A stretch of DNA of 64,000 bases from Clavelina lepadiformis (GCF_947623445.1 NC_135244.1:15128860-15192859); one strand, 5' to 3'. Shown: positions 1 through 14,029, numbered from the stretch's first letter. Notes: generated by a model not told the origin, from the sequence alone. Numbers and translations: made by a program.

Positions 1-260
1 CAGCCTACACGTAACCAGTAGAAAAATATTGGGAATGACACCATTTCCAATGCTTACTTTCACACACCTGACTTAAAACGTTTTTGTAAAGCTTGAACGC
101 AGTAAAACACATTGCGCTAATTATGGGTTGCTCACAGACTGATTAATCACCAAGCAGGCAATGACCGTTGTAGTATATCACGATAACAGAGTGCTTTCAG
201 TGAATTAAAGTATTACGAATTTTTAAAGGTAATTGTTGCGCTTCATCTTTATAAACTCAC

Positions 261-3200
261 CACATAACCTTTTATGGGACCCTCAGGTATTTCTTGTTCA
301 ACTGCATCCCAACTTGATGTAATCGTTCGACCAACCAGTTGTAGTTTGACGTTGGTTGGGGCGTTGGAAGGAGGTTGTTTCTGAGTGTTGAAGTTGTAAA
401 CGGTAGACCACGGACCCATCCCTATTAACGAGATGATGAAAAATATAAGCTTTTATTTTTCGATTTTCCCAGGTTTACTTAAGTGTAAGTAAATCTAGCT
501 GAGCCCGATAAAACCAAGAGCATGTCCATCCTCTCAATCTTTTATCCTATACGACGCTTTTGATTAAAAATCTTACTATCATCTTTATCCTTTCTTGCAG
601 GATTTATGCTCTGAGATTTTTACTCGTTATGCAGGTTGCTCTTACAGTCTTTTCATTTGATTCTGACGTCTTTAATTACCTGCTGTGTTGAAACCTGCAG
701 TTTTTACGCCGTATAAGTTGTTTGCATCAAGGTTGTTGATATAAATATACGGAGACCCGCCAATTGTTGTTAAGTTTCGCCAGTCGGATCCCGCATCGCA
801 TTTCTTCATGTTGCATATTTTAACCTGTAGTCGAATGTAATATTAATTTGAAAGGTAGCTTACAGCTTGCTATAGTGCCTATGCAGCTGCATAAGTAGTT
901 TGCTTTTGATTTATTTCTGTCTCTTGCACCTACCTTGTAACCTCTTGTACGGCCGTTTTCATCAGGAACACCATTCCATGTTATATTTGCGTGACATGCT
1001 TCAACCTTTGATGTCCTTAACCCTGTTGGGGCCATTGCAGGAGCTGCAATTACAGTTATGTGAGGAAAGAAGTGAAACTATATAGCACATGAGACCGTTT
1101 AGCTTGAACACTGTAACGCCATATGTACCTCATATAGGCTATAGTTCAAAACTAACCTGCTTCAGCAGTGTGGACAATAGCTGTTTCGCTATCCGGACCT
1201 TCACCTGCGTCATTCTCGGCCAAAATCTTGGTTTCGTACGGCTGGTATATCTCGGTTTCATTCACCTATACGTTTATTTCTTTTCAATGTTATGAAACCA
1301 TTTGCTTTTATTTATTTTTGTTAAGTAAAAGATCAAAACCGAAAGGGCCTTGCAGTGCTTTATACGTGAGCCCAAACCAAATATGAGGCATTTGTTTAAG
1401 ATGGACTGGAAAACCATAAACCTTCTATATCTCTGGCAGTTTATGGATCAGTTTGTTTGAGTTAGTGACGTTACTATTTGTCACAATATTTTTAAACAAT
1501 TTTTCTAGCCCGATTGTTTGCTTTACCGTCAAATGATTGAAATTCAAAATAAAATTTGAAATAATTCGACAAAATTATGGTGAAAATGTCTTGGCGGTTA
1601 AAATATCAGCTACACCGTATATTGATCAAAAAGGCACACCTGAAATGCTGTAGAGTGCGATGATCCGCCAGACACGACCTTTTCAACCCAAGCAGGGGCA
1701 TCCGAGACTTCATTGTCAGGGTTTTCAAGGTCGATAGGAAGCGTTACCGCTTTCAACTTTCTAATCGCAACAATGTAATCGACATCTACATCTCCGAAAT
1801 ACTTGCGATGTAACGACTGCAAGATGTAATTTGCAGATATTAGGCTAGCATTATGTAGCCTACTTATTTAGTATAGACTAAATAACTTGTAGCTTATAAA
1901 AAGATAGTAGACCGATGTAAACAAACAATTCAAACAAACTGTGTAAGATAATTTATTGAATACAAATCGGTCAAAACATACCTCCCACTTAACGACTAAA
2001 TTTCCTGGCGTACTGACACCTCCACGCAAGCCAGATGGTGCCTCACTTGGAGCTGCGGAAAACGTCATATTATTGTAGCAAAGAAAAATAGATAATGTGA
2101 GAAGATCGGCACACTTTCCAGACCTTTACAAAAAATTTTCTATATGATTTACCTCCTTTCAAGGTTGTTGCTACTTTGCTTGGTTCACTTGGCATTCCTT
2201 GGCCGTTCTCATTCCTGGCAGATATTCTGTATTGGTAGCCGTTGAATGGTCGTAAATCGATGACATCACACCCGGGTTTGATCACTACATCAGGTATTGT
2301 GCTCATCACACTCCAGAGGTCGTCGTACATGTCTTTTCCTTCCACGATGTATTGCGTGATCTCAGCTCCGTTGTTACTGGGTTCCATCCACGTCAGCATC
2401 TGAGAATGTGCAGATGATGATGTCACAGCAACATTTTGTGGAGGATCCGGTGGTGCTGGAAAATGAAAGCGAGATCGATCCTTTTTGTTTTTTTCTTACC
2501 CTCACAAATTTCAATATCAAAATCCACGTAACATAACGTTTAAATTAGGCCTAAAGCTATCTGCTAAAACGAGTTTATGAAAGCAAATGAATTAACTATT
2601 CACCGATAACCATAACATAGGCAGATCCGCAGTCTTCTCCTACTTCAGTAACAGCGCAGCACCTGTAAGTTCCTGTTTGATCGCTAGTAGCAGCAGCAAT
2701 CTGTAGTGTCACCAAACAATCATAATTGTACAAGGTAAACCATATTGACATTATATACTTCAAACATTTCCCCAAAACAGGTCTAATTTTCGCAGTTGTA
2801 GAGTTTTATTGTAATGATTGACTATATACTAACCAACAAAGATCTTCCTGAAATATCATAGTGGTGCGTTTCACTATCTTGGAGACTTTCACCGTCCTTG
2901 GTCCATTTCCAGCTTAGAGACAACCTGGCATCATGCGTTGCTTTACAAACAAGTTCGTCCCCATCACCAGCATCTATTGTCTTATTCACTGGCCCTTGCG
3001 TAATTTCAACTGAATCTATTTCCAAAACACAATAAGGAAACAAAATTTCAAAACATTGATGGCAAAAACGGTGGAAATACGGTACTTGCGATGGGAATGT
3101 GCATTCAAAATGTTCTCTTTGAACTCTTTCATTTTGGAATTGCTCATGCTCTGAACATTTTGGGCGTTTACTTTAATATACAGCCTACGTATAAGTTACA

Positions 3201-6200
3201 TCGCTAAGTGTTTGATTGCATCATTTTGTTAAAGACTGAAAATTATACGAAAAAAATTTATACAATAAAGAAGAAAGTGCAGAAATTTTTTCAACTGTAT
3301 AAGTTTTTTACCAAAGATTTTTAGATATCCCGTATCGCTTATTTCGCCAAGTGTGTTAGATGCTTCACAGGTATAATCTCCCTCGTCTAAAAGGGAAATG
3401 TCATGGATTTGCAGGCTTCCAGTTTCAAGAATCGAATATCTTTGTAAACAAAAGAGAACAAATAATCAATTACAAGTGCCGTGCGATCGTTTACTTAAAA
3501 TCTATGACAATTTTCATACTTTGTTCCTTCCACAATAACATCCACTGAATCTTTCACCCAAGTAAAGTTTGCTGGTGGAGCCGCTTTTACTTCACAAGTT
3601 ATTGTAACATCGTTTCCTACAGCTCCTTTTGTAACATCAGGTACATCCCTTCCAGGGGCAAATTCTGGGCCGTATGCTGAATTTGTGATAAACAAAATTG
3701 GCGAAAAGAGGATTGGAATTTTGCTTACTCAATTAAACAGCCTTCAAACGCTTAGAATAAACAGTAGATACAGTTTCCTACCAAGCACGGTTAACTTTGC
3801 GCTCGAAAATGTGCTTCCATGTTTATTTGTAGCAACGCATTGATACATCCCTCCGTCGGCTTGCTTCACATCTTCAATTTGCATAGTGCTACCATTTTCA
3901 TCTGAGGTAATGGTAAAACGGTTCGAACTTGTGATTTGAATCCCATCTTTATACCACTTTAAACTGGGAGGAGGCACGCCCGTGGCACTGCAAAACATGG
4001 TCAACATCGATGATAGATCCGCTTCCGAAGATTCGATTTCTTGCGTCCATTCCGGAGCAACTATAAAGAAACAGAAAGCACCTTACACATCAAAAAGTAA
4101 ACACCATTTAAAGTAGTGCAAAGTTCTTCTTTTATAAAATGTTATTCTATTATAATTGATACATCCTATAACCTAACAAAAACATAGAGCGCAAATTGCG
4201 TTGTACGCGGTGTAGAACGGCTCAGTGTATCTTATACATTTGTAACGTATACCATTATATTGCGCACTGTAACCGGTAGCCTTAAAAACGGACTGACTAT
4301 AAATCCACCAACTGTTAGAAGAAGGAATTATGCTTTGATCTTACATTCTAAAGTTAAAGATCCTGTAGAAGTTTCGGAGCCCAAACTGTTTGATGCCGTG
4401 CATATGTAATCACCCTCCATTTCTTCAGTTATGTCCTTTAGAAGGAGTTGTCCTGCCTCTGTAATCTTATGGTTGGCAGGCAAACCACCATTTCTGGACC
4501 AGGTTATATCTGGGACCGGCCTTTTAAAAACATGGTGACTCTTTCAAACATTATAAAACTAAGAAGAAAACATATTTAGTCTTCGGTTAATCAAAGTGAA
4601 TTATTTACATAAAACACTGGTACAAGCTCCAACATAAGTTAACTTACAATCCTGATGCAAAGCATTCCATAAGGGCATTTCCTCCAAGCACAGCCAAGTT
4701 TTTTCCTGGTTGAACCAGAAAAACGGGTGGCAATTCTTGCGCTGCACGTTCAGGTAATATGATGAAAATTAAAATCGTTTCGAAACATAACTTAAACAAC
4801 CTCTAGGAAATTTGAATAAGTTCGCGAATCAATCAGAAAAGAAAATTTACTGTATAGCCTATACTTATGATTTTATTATGCAACTTATAACTGATTGTTT
4901 GTCTTCCACAAAAACTGACGATGCGGTTACGTCAAAATATGTCTTTTTTCCGTAAAAGAACTTGTTGATTGATTTGCGAGCTGACTCAAATTTTCTCTTG
5001 ATATTAGTTTACTTTTATATTGCCGACACCTTCGCATCCAGCAAGGTTCTAACTATGCTTAACTTATTACTTTGTTGTCCATATGAAATTATTTTCATTA
5101 TCGCTTTATGGCAATCTTACTTGATTCGGACACAGTTAAGGTTGATCCGCCCGATTTCTTGTCAACCGGGACCCCGTTTAAATCCCAGCCGTTGGCCCGC
5201 ACACCACAGCTTAGCACGTCTTGGTCGATTTGAGTAGGACTAGCCAAGTACAGTGTTCCTGTTTTCTGAGATACGTAATGTGTTTTGTTACCCGGTGGTT
5301 TTATCGCTTCCCATTTATTCTTTGCTTCCCAGTAGAAGTCAACGGTTCGCCCTTCAAAAAATACTTATTATTTAACAACGGAAAGCGTCACACTTCTGGG
5401 CTATAGTCAAACTAAAAATTCTGTCGAGCATTAAAAATGTTAATTGATGAAGGCAATATTTTACCAGAACTTACTAAGTAATGCAAACATAGTTACCGGT
5501 AAGGATATCACTTTCTTCATTACTAGGCGCGTAATCAGCTCCAGCACAAGGGATTGCGACGCCTTGTCCAGTTATTGTATCAATTGGATCCTTATCAGCA
5601 GGAGGAAAATCATTGACATCTGAACATAAGAAGAGGGGTGGCGGTGAAACAAAACCACGAGGCAATGAAGGCAGAAAATTAATGCCTGTTCGCACACCTG
5701 CCCTGGTAAGCCATGTACAAGGGAAGTAAAAGAAATAACAGAAAAAACATGTACAAACACCTCTATTTCATTCAGTTTAGGTCAAATTGTATTTATCAGT
5801 TTATAAACAGAATATGTCAAGTAAATTACGTGTTTCTACAATTAATTCCAACTCAGCAAATTTCGCAAGTGAGCAAATAATCCCGCCTATGGTAAACATA
5901 CACTTTTCCTGCTGGACAAGTTACGAAATGGGCAAAGAAAGTGTTAAAATATTATGACTGCCAGCAAATGTCGCGCAAACGTAACCTTGTAGATGCCATG
6001 ACAAAATGTAGATTTAATTATTAAGACTTATCTGAAAAATATTAAGGTTAAGCCTATTTACTACAGGCCTATTGGTTGTTATAAGCCAAAGTAAGCCACG
6101 CGAACGTTGTCCCGTAAATGTTTGACTTTGAAAAACAAGCGCTTTTAAACGACGATGGTTATCTCTATAGCCTAATTAGTTTGAAACTGATGATATATTT

Positions 6201-8286
6201 TACCAATTTACACACGCAAACGACTTGAAAATAATTTGCAAGTTTGAATTGTTAAAGTGAAAGTTTGCATTGTTAAAATTAAGCCGTTGGATCACTTTCA
6301 GGCGATTTTATTAAACTTTGTATACTGACATGCAAACGACAGGTTTCCGCCATTACTGATCACTTTCCCGTCTTCATTTGACAAAACACATTGGTAGACT
6401 CCAGCATCCGACGCTTCCGGCTTGGAGATGATCAGCGTACCACCATACTGTTGGAATCTTGAAGTGCCTAAACAAGCCATGCGTTTTTTTAATATTGTAA
6501 TGTTGCGTGCTCATTTTTATAAGGAACTGTAAAGGTCAGCACTTTCCGTAAAGCTAAGAAATTTTCGTATTAGATCAAGTTAAGAATTTTTCTAATTTGT
6601 CACTACACAATGAGTTGTTTTGGTTTTAAATGCAACATGCATGAAATAAGAAACAGGATATAGTTTGGCACTCTCAAGGTTAAGTTTATATTTTTCGACA
6701 CGAGCTTTGGCAAGCATAAGCTTGCTTCTTCAGGTTTACAGTGAGAATTTTTATTTTCATATTTTCATTTTCACTGTACACCTGAAGAAGCAAGCTTATG
6801 CTTGCGAAAGCTCGTGACGAAAAATGTAAAGTTAACCTTATGAGTACCAAACTATATCCTGTTTCTTATTTTACTTTAAAATTTGGTTAACATCAACAGA
6901 TAACATCAACATGTTTTGTTAACAATGTTACAGTGAATTCTAATTCCGTGGTATAGTTCCGTATAGTTCACTGTGAACAAGGTTCCGCATGTCTTTAACA
7001 AAGTAAGAAAACTTTATTAGAACTACCTTTACTACAAGCTTTTCCCAAGACTAAAGAAACTAAAAGTGAAGATAGTGGAAGTTCCTGTCCAAAAGCGACT
7101 TATAATAAAATGTGTGTATTGAGTTGTTAAAAAATAAATTAGGGCAAACGACAACTTTTTTTGCGATAAAAGCTCGTTGGTGTATTGAAGTGCTTTTGTT
7201 TGTTCAAAAAGCTAGTTCGCATTCCAACTTACTTGAAGTAGCAATCACATCCATATTTTTCCTCCATGAAAAACTTGAGTCCGGTGCATTGGTGGCACAA
7301 GTAAAACTTACATCTGCAGTAGATTCTAACGGGACTAACTGATCTTTGGGTTCCGTTGTGAAAATCTCCGCTGCAATTAAACGGAAGATTGAATGTTTTG
7401 TCTACTATATAATCCCTGTGTTTGAAATACTTATGCTGTAGTAATGTAGTTGAAACAAACCCAACGTGAAAATATTTTAGTGGACTGTGAAATGAAAAGG
7501 TTGCTGTTATCGATATGACCCAAGAACCAAGATTTAATGATTACTTGAAAATTTGGTTTTCAGCTTATAATGGTTTGCTCAGAAAAATGGGAAGACTAAA
7601 CTAAACCATCGCACACATGATTGTTTATTGTTCGTGTAAGCAAACTTTTATTGAATACAACTTTTTATTTGACCAGACCTTGCTCAATTGGCAAATTAAT
7701 TTCATGGATTAAAAACAACTTTACTGAAACCTGCAGTATAGCTAATGTGTGTGATTGCATAAATTAACTTTAGCATACCGTACTATTGTAAAACAATACT
7801 TTATCGAGAATTTCGTGGGCGTTTCGTCATAGTGTAACTGTGACACTTATGTTTTGGTGTTGTTGCTGACTACTTAATTTAAACGTTTGTTAAATACCAC
7901 GTTTTTCTTCGTACATGCGAGGGTGTAAAATACGTAGGAGTAATGTAAAAAATGATCACCAGAAACGCAAGGTTTTGTAAATAATCAGAAAGCCAAACCC
8001 ATGTTGACAGTATTGAAGGTGCCCTTACGTCACTTTTAGTCCTTCATGGGTCGAATCTACATCGCAGACAACCACACTTCAATTCAAACTGCGATACCGG
8101 TATCCAGGCTTACGCGCAAATACGTGTTGCGTAGATCACTTTACACAAGCAGTTAAAAATTAACAAGACTCATTATCAACGGTTCTAGAAATGCGCGCGT
8201 AATATTTACGACTTGTAGGTAAGCTTACCAGACGATTGTGATGCAATAATGATAAGAAAAAGGACCAACCATCTGATAGACTTCAT
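261..8286 (-). CDS. contactin-like Ig/FN3 neural cell adhesion protein (3'-partial)
   Basis: Nineteen phase-consistent exons (high to low): 8229-8286, 7233-7370, 6330-6467, 5497-5619, 5121-5351, 4648-4741, 4345-4520, 3782-4060, 3520-3676, 3312-3439, 2834-3015, 2604-2700, 2153-2455, 1982-2052, 1640-1816, 1157-1265, 934-1043, 680-803, 261-421; 952 codons. Residues 1-19 are a signal peptide (MKSIRWLVLFLIIIASQSS). Six Ig domains follow (about 20-111, 112-229, 230-319, 320-412, 413-507, 508-600), then FN3 domains at about 601-701, 702-820, 821-898 and 899 onward. Contactin-like landmarks are 'ASGLPVPDITW' in Ig3, 'FAPEWTQEI' opening Ig4 and 'FNTAGMGPW' between FN3-3 and FN3-4. Contactins are GPI-anchored adhesion proteins of neurons and glia with 6 Ig plus 4 FN3. 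The rest of FN3-4 and any GPI signal lie beyond position 1, so an L1-type protein with a fifth FN3 and a transmembrane tail is not excluded. Ig and FN3 domains are mostly split by an intron. Confidence 0.88.
6644..6873. repeat. fold-back (long inverted repeat) MITE-like element
   Basis: Two arms of about 100 bp (6644-6746 and 6770-6873) are near-perfect reverse complements around a ~24 bp AT-rich loop. The outer ends read AAATAAGAAACAGGATATAG on the left and its complement on the right. It lies inside the contactin intron between exons 3 and 2. I see no convincing target-site duplication, so the class is open; a fold-back MITE is likely. Confidence 0.75.
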
Positions 8287-11200
8287 CGCGCAAATTTTGT
8301 CCGATAATTTATACACTATTTTACACAATTGTCATTTTCCTTTGAAATATATATCTTGTTAGTAACACTTCATGCATATAATGTATCATAAGTAGCATCA
8401 TGTATGCCTGTTATGTAGCATACTAAAGTAGCAATAACAGGCCCCACACACATAGAAGTGTCTTGAAGTATTTCTTTGAACTATTAAGCATGTTTTGCAT
8501 TCTCTACGTTACCTGAGTTGCTACATGGAAATAATTTAGATAAGCTTATACTGTGAAGCTGTTAATTCAACTTGGCTTAACTCAAAACTTTCGGATAACT
8601 CAAAGCGAAAGTCTTGCAAGTCTTTCCAGCTTCAATGTAGATCACACAGTCCATTGTTTAAGATAGACGGTCAGGCTAGGAAAATTGCTATGCAAGAAGG
8701 TGTTGACTTCAACTATTTCAAGTTTTGTTGGAGTTAAAATTAGAATCGAAGGTAGATTTAGGTTGCTATGTTGTAACATTTAAGTTAGATTAACAAAAAA
8801 CTACGAAAAACAGCTTTGAAAGTTTTTTCTGGTAAAACAGTAGCAGCCAGTTAGTGTTTTTAGCCTCGAGATATCAAGTCTCCAATATATTTATTCGTAT
8901 TAACTTATTCACTATGAGATAATTCGATGCTATGTTTCAAGCTGAAATGAGGATTTTCACGGTATATTACTATCACTTTTCAATCGTTCAAATACCGATA
9001 ACGACCATAGCCAAAAAAATGCGAAATCGTTTAAAAGCTGTTTCTCAATAATTCAAATTTTGCTTCTGACTCCATTCTAAGAGATTTACGAGTACATCAA
9101 CTACTATCTGCTTGTAATCAAGGCAACAAGTGTAGGAATCATATTTGTTTTTAGTCAAACTGAGGTGGTTTCGACATCAACATGTGTCCTCCTTCAGAGT
9201 GCATGATGTTCTTCAATTAGGCGTGGATATAGGTTGAAGTAAATACGCAGGTGTTCCGGAAGGAAGTAGAATTACACAAAAAAGAACGCGAAAAAATTTT
9301 CTGTCTGATAATGTTGTTGTCCGAAATATATCTGTTTGACTTTTAATAAATACGATTTCTATACGTTCGTTGTCTTGATTATAACCACGTGGTATTCACA
9401 ATTGACTTCAATTCTAAATTTCTACAGTACTGTACTAATGTTAACAAATTAAATCATTAATGCTTTCAATTACTGTTTGCAATACAAAGCCTGCGCTGTC
9501 TTCCAAGGCTTTCTTCTTCGTGCTTGTAACCTTTTTGTTAGCGGCAATGAAGGCCGCCTTTTACACGTTTATTGCTCTTTACCGGGAAAAAGTATTTTAT
9601 GTTTTCCGGCTTTGCTAACTAAGCTCATAAAACTGGATCGACGATTACAGCAACATGTTCATCGCGAACAACTATAACCAACTAGGCAAGGATCGATCAA
9701 CAGAAATTTTTACAAAATATATCAATTGATCAGACAAATTAATTTAATTTCTATCGATTAGGCTTAACCCCTATTTCTAATATCTTAAACCCATATCTGT
9801 AAGAACTAACCCAAATATAAGGGTACCGTTTTTTGTATTGTAGCAAAGCACACAACGTGGCCCAAAACCATCCTTTTGACCACTCCTTACTATTTAAGCC
9901 AGCTCTACCTCCTACACATTGTGCGCAGATCTAGAGGGCACAGCCCTATTAATGATTAATTTTTAGTGTTACAATATTAACAAACTGACGAAATCTGCAT
10001 GTTTGCTGAGCAACCAAGTGTGGTATTACATACGCAACATGACAAACCTGTCTATGGAACCATATACGAATAATCTAGTATATCAAACCGGAGTGCATAA
10101 ATAGGATGACTTAAAGAAAGCAAACAAAATATTTCAGTCTGAATGTGGCTAAAATTCAAAATTGTGTTTGCCGTGATAATCGTTTTGTATAGACACAATA
10201 TACTATCTTGTATCTAGTTTCAATATATGCTTACTGTTTAAGTGTATAGGTCTGTAGGCGTACTTTTACAATTGTACGAAGATGACCATTGTTTCCTTGC
10301 TTGTATAAGTTATATAAAAAGGTTGAACTTGGTCAAGGAGAGGTTTTGGCAATATTTCTTTACTGCTTTGATTTATTGTGGATACAAAACAAAAGTACAT
10401 GAACTTATAATGCTAATTCAGCCGTAGAAATGGTGATTAGTTAACAAATAAACGTTTTCTTCTGTTTGCCTTAAATCACACCTCACACTCACAACATATC
10501 AAATTTCTACTGCTTTTTCCTGCTACAAATTTTATTTAAAAATCCGAAAAAATAAATGTCACATTTTTTCACTCCGATTAAGATCGTCCTGTTGGCTTTA
10601 ACAGCCTCACCTATAGCGTATGACTTCCACGAGGCCAAAACTCAGACCTTATAGACATATAGACGACTTTAAGTTGATACATGCTGTATTTGAAATCAAC
10701 CTTCCAGGTTCTTTCGTTGCAAGACGGAGTATTTAACTGCACTGTCCACTGTAACGGAGTAACGTGGACAGCGGTATATCACTTGATCGACGAATACAGC
10801 AAACCCGAACAAGTGCTGCAACGAAACGCGACCGATGCCGTAGTCAGAGTAACGTGATCGCTGCTAAAAACCCAGTGTTAGATAGTTGCTGTGATACACC
10901 ATGACTGTTGCACTATGACAACGTCAAATGTTTTTGAGGCAGTTACGCAACCAAATTTTCGATTGGTATCGTCTAACTGTAAATGATAGTTTTTCGGCTT
11001 GGTTGTATAATTAGCCTAATCCTAAAATTGTATGTATGTCTATACACGACAGTAGCGTTGCTTAACTAGAGGTGTTGAAATCAATTTTAATTGATAATGA
11101 AAAGATGAAAATTGAAGACAGACAAATATGGAAATATTACCTTTTTGGATTTTGATAAGCTGTCAACGACAGTTAGTGGTCGAAAGAAGATGGCGGAGTA

Positions 11201-13267
11201 GGGCTGTTTTAGCCACGATCTCGGTTGTATGAGGATTATATACGGCCATTTTAGGCAAAAACTAAGCCACACTGAGTCCCAAAATTAGAAAGACTCCTTT
11301 TACAAACAAGAAAATGGTGAGATGGCAAGTTCTGCTGCCTGGCTTAAAATCTGTTCAAAAGGGTGCTAGTTTCGGAAAACGTTAATAAACACTAAATATT
11401 ACTTGAATTTTTTCTCTCATACTCTTTTTTCTTTTTTTATGTGTTAATGAGACACTCACCTTTTCAAGTAAATCGCATTTTCGTATAACTATAAACGAAC
11501 TGTATGCCAATACGGGTATTGACATTGGTCATCCACACAATAACACTATCTATTGTAAAAGAAAACAAAATAAGCCACAATGCCTTTCAGTATATCCACG
11601 TTTAAATGGCATGAATTCTTAACCTATAGGTTATGCGTTATAACTATATATAGGACAATTCGTGGTGAATAAAGAAGGACAAACGTTTATGCAACAGTCA
11701 ATCTTTCTGATTTTAGTTCGATTTTTCGTTAGGTCTATTTACGTTTCAGGCACATTTTACTCTCTCACACATTTACTTTTTTGTTCTCTTGGAAAGGTAA
11801 TTAAAACAAGCTTTTATAACGTATTGCAACCGATTGGACAAGGGCAATGTGCCTCAGTGCCACCCACAGTATTTTGACTAACTTATGAATATCTTATATT
11901 TGTAACAGATTAAACTTAAAGTGTTTGCTACGTTGCAGAATTCATCAATTGGAAGATTATAAAAGCAATTTTCCAAAAATCTTTTGCTGAAAAAACTTTT
12001 GGTCCATATATTTTATATTCTATTTGAAGTTCAGAAATAAATCGCCCTAGTGATGAGGTAGATGATAGAAACATTCATTTTGGGTCACAGAAACTCGGCA
12101 GAAAACAAACCGTTGAGTTCTTATTGTTGGTTTCCTGTGTAAGTTATAAAAAACTTACTACCATACTAATACCAACCAACAAAGCTATAAACTTATTGAG
12201 GTCTACTGTGTTACTGTGAAAATACCAAAGTTTTGTTATTCCAATCGTTGACCGCTAACCAAGCTATTACTGCTCATATCTTCTGTAGAAAGTAGAAGAG
12301 CAAAGATTTCAGTCAACAGTCGGTTGGAGCATGTAGAAAAACGATAAACGTTAGTTGAATACTTGATCCCAAGCGTCGGGGATGAGAAGTTAAGGTTTCT
12401 CATTGTCTTGAGCAAACGGTACTAATAGTATTAGGATGGCCAATTACTTTATGTCGACCGCCTTTTGTCTTCACCATTATGCCTGATGGGTGGTGATGAG
12501 CGAGTTTTTTTCAAAACGTCTACAACGTGAAATTGGAAGTTGGATGTAACCATTACCAGACAAGCGCCTTAACCAATCGGCCATGGTCTCTCATGAAGCT
12601 TGACTAGATTGTTTAATTTATATCAAATAAAAATTGCGCATTTACGTAGTAAATCTTTCAAAACGCTTATGTTATAAACTTATAATAAACGACTAGCTTT
12701 ATTATTTTGTCTCGGTGTAAACAACAATAAAGAAAGCGTAGACAAAAGAACGGCGTCATCTACATAAAATATTTCAAAAAGCCGCAAAGAAACCGAAAAT
12801 AAAATTCAAACAATAACCAGTGTAAGAACTTTTTAAATAACAATGATGTTGTAGCAGGTTATTAACATGAACCAAACAAAGTCCAACACTGCTGCCAGCA
12901 GGCTCAACAAACTAAGCGCAATTGGTGGAAACTAGGAATTGGGTATCACTTTAGCAGTTGTTGAAGTTAGCCTACATTATAAGGAAGTCACATGCATTCA
13001 ATTGTCGGAAAGTTTATATATGAGCTAGTACATAGCAAATTTTTTTGCTTTGTTTCCATCCTCGTTTACGCAAAAAAATACCTGATTAGATTCTTATACA
13101 TAATACTACAATAAACTCATACAAAATAACATTCTCATACGTATAAATATGGAACGTATTATTCAATGATCCAGATTGTTCCTCGCAGTGATTGAGTTTA
13201 TGCATGCATAATATGCTGACAATGGCTTCTCTTTAAGTTACCGAGCATACATCGGTTATCGACTTTA
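8287..13267. other. intergenic region, about 5 kb
   Basis: Between the contactin signal-peptide exon and the DAPP1-like stop codon. Only short open frames without recognisable domains are seen. The first part presumably holds the contactin promoter and 5' UTR, but no specific element was identified. A degenerate tRNA-like SINE candidate lies at 12.36-12.60 kb. Confidence 0.6.
12360..12600 (-). repeat. possible tRNA-derived SINE
   Basis: On the minus strand, 12583-12570 reads TGGCCGATTGGTTA, close to a pol III A box of tRNA-Ser/Leu type, and 12551-12542 reads GGTTACATCC, a damaged B box. The spacing (about 18 nt) is too short for an intact tRNA, so this is not a functional tRNA gene. The extent is approximate. 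Confidence 0.3.
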
Positions 13268-13272
13268 TTAAA
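13262..13272 (-). terminator. poly(A) signals overlapping the DAPP1-like stop
   Basis: Read on the minus strand, the end of the frame is TTTTTAATAAAG: the TAA stop and an AATAAA hexamer overlap. A second AATAAA lies inside the last codons (Asn-Lys). The implied 3' UTR is very short. Confidence 0.5.
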
Positions 13273-14029
13273 AAATAAATTTATTGCTCTTCTGTTCTTG
13301 ACTTTGATTTTGGTTTAATTTCCATTGAATGATAGACACCCAGTCACCCAGGTCCTCTTCAGAGTTTGCAGAGAAATACCACGTCCTCTCGGGAAACGAT
13401 AGTTTAAAACAGTTACTCTTGCCGGGCAGTTCGCAAGTCTCCATCTTTTCACATTCCTCCAAGTTTATGGTACGAATCGGCTTCACCGATGATCGACTTT
13501 CAAAGTAACTGAATTCATTTCTTAATAAAACAAACCAGCGTAATTTCCAGTTTTTAACACTGCCACCCTGTTTTGTTAAGTAGCCGGATTTGGACGCCAA
13601 AGCAACCGCTTTCGTTTGTCGCTTGAGGTCTTCTAGTGTTGCGTTATCGCGAAATGTTGAATGAAGCATCATGGTCTCATCATAACTGTCCGGTTCTTCA
13701 ACCTGCTTCGGATAGGGATGCTTTAAAATAAGAAAAGTGCCTTGTTCAAAATTCTTTGACAACGATCCTGTCTGGCTGCACAGGATTACTTGATTGGCAA
13801 ATACTTGTAAAAGTTGACTAACACTGTCAAACTCTGAATGGGCAAAAGTGATTTTGGAGCCCTTTCTTTCCATTTTGAAATGTTTCACTGCATCCTGGCC
13901 TCTAACTGATACACACTGAGTCCCCGGTACATCTCGTAACAAAAAACTACCTTCTCTGCCGTTCGCCATCAAAAGAGCTTCAGCAATATGCCTGCTCATA
14001 TTACCGTGGTACCAATCTAGCGAGTCCAT
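13268..14029 (-). CDS. DAPP1: DAPP1/Bam32-like SH2-PH adaptor, intronless
   Basis: A single open frame of 253 aa starts at ATG 14029. An SH2 domain occupies about residues 6-105, with the phosphotyrosine-binding arginine in GSFLLRD (R32). A linker carries EEPDSYDE (Y116), matching the position of the regulatory tyrosine of DAPP1. A PH domain covers about 147-242, with the basic GYLTKQGGSVKNWKLRWF stretch expected of a PI(3,4)P2/PIP3-binding PH. DAPP1 is a cytosolic adaptor recruited to the plasma membrane downstream of PI3K. Domain order and the closing WKLNQ and KFIF segments agree with DAPP1, at slightly less than the human length. The stop codon overlaps an AATAAA signal. No intron is present, unlike the multi-exon vertebrate gene, and there is no internal frame damage, so it appears functional. 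Confidence 0.9.
   Translation of the reverse strand: MDSLDWYHGNMSRHIAEALLMANGREGSFLLRDVPGTQCVSVRGQDAVKHFKMERKGSKITFAHSEFDSVSQLLQVFANQVILCSQTGSLSKNFEQGTFLILKHPYPKQVEEPDSYDETMMLHSTFRDNATLEDLKRQTKAVALASKSGYLTKQGGSVKNWKLRWFVLLRNEFSYFESRSSVKPIRTINLEECEKMETCELPGKSNCFKLSFPERTWYFSANSEEDLGDWVSIIQWKLNQNQSQEQKSNKFIF

Noticed and set aside
12542-12583. tRNA gene on minus
   Set aside because: A-box-like sequence is good but the B box is damaged and too close; no cloverleaf can be drawn. Kept only as a SINE candidate.
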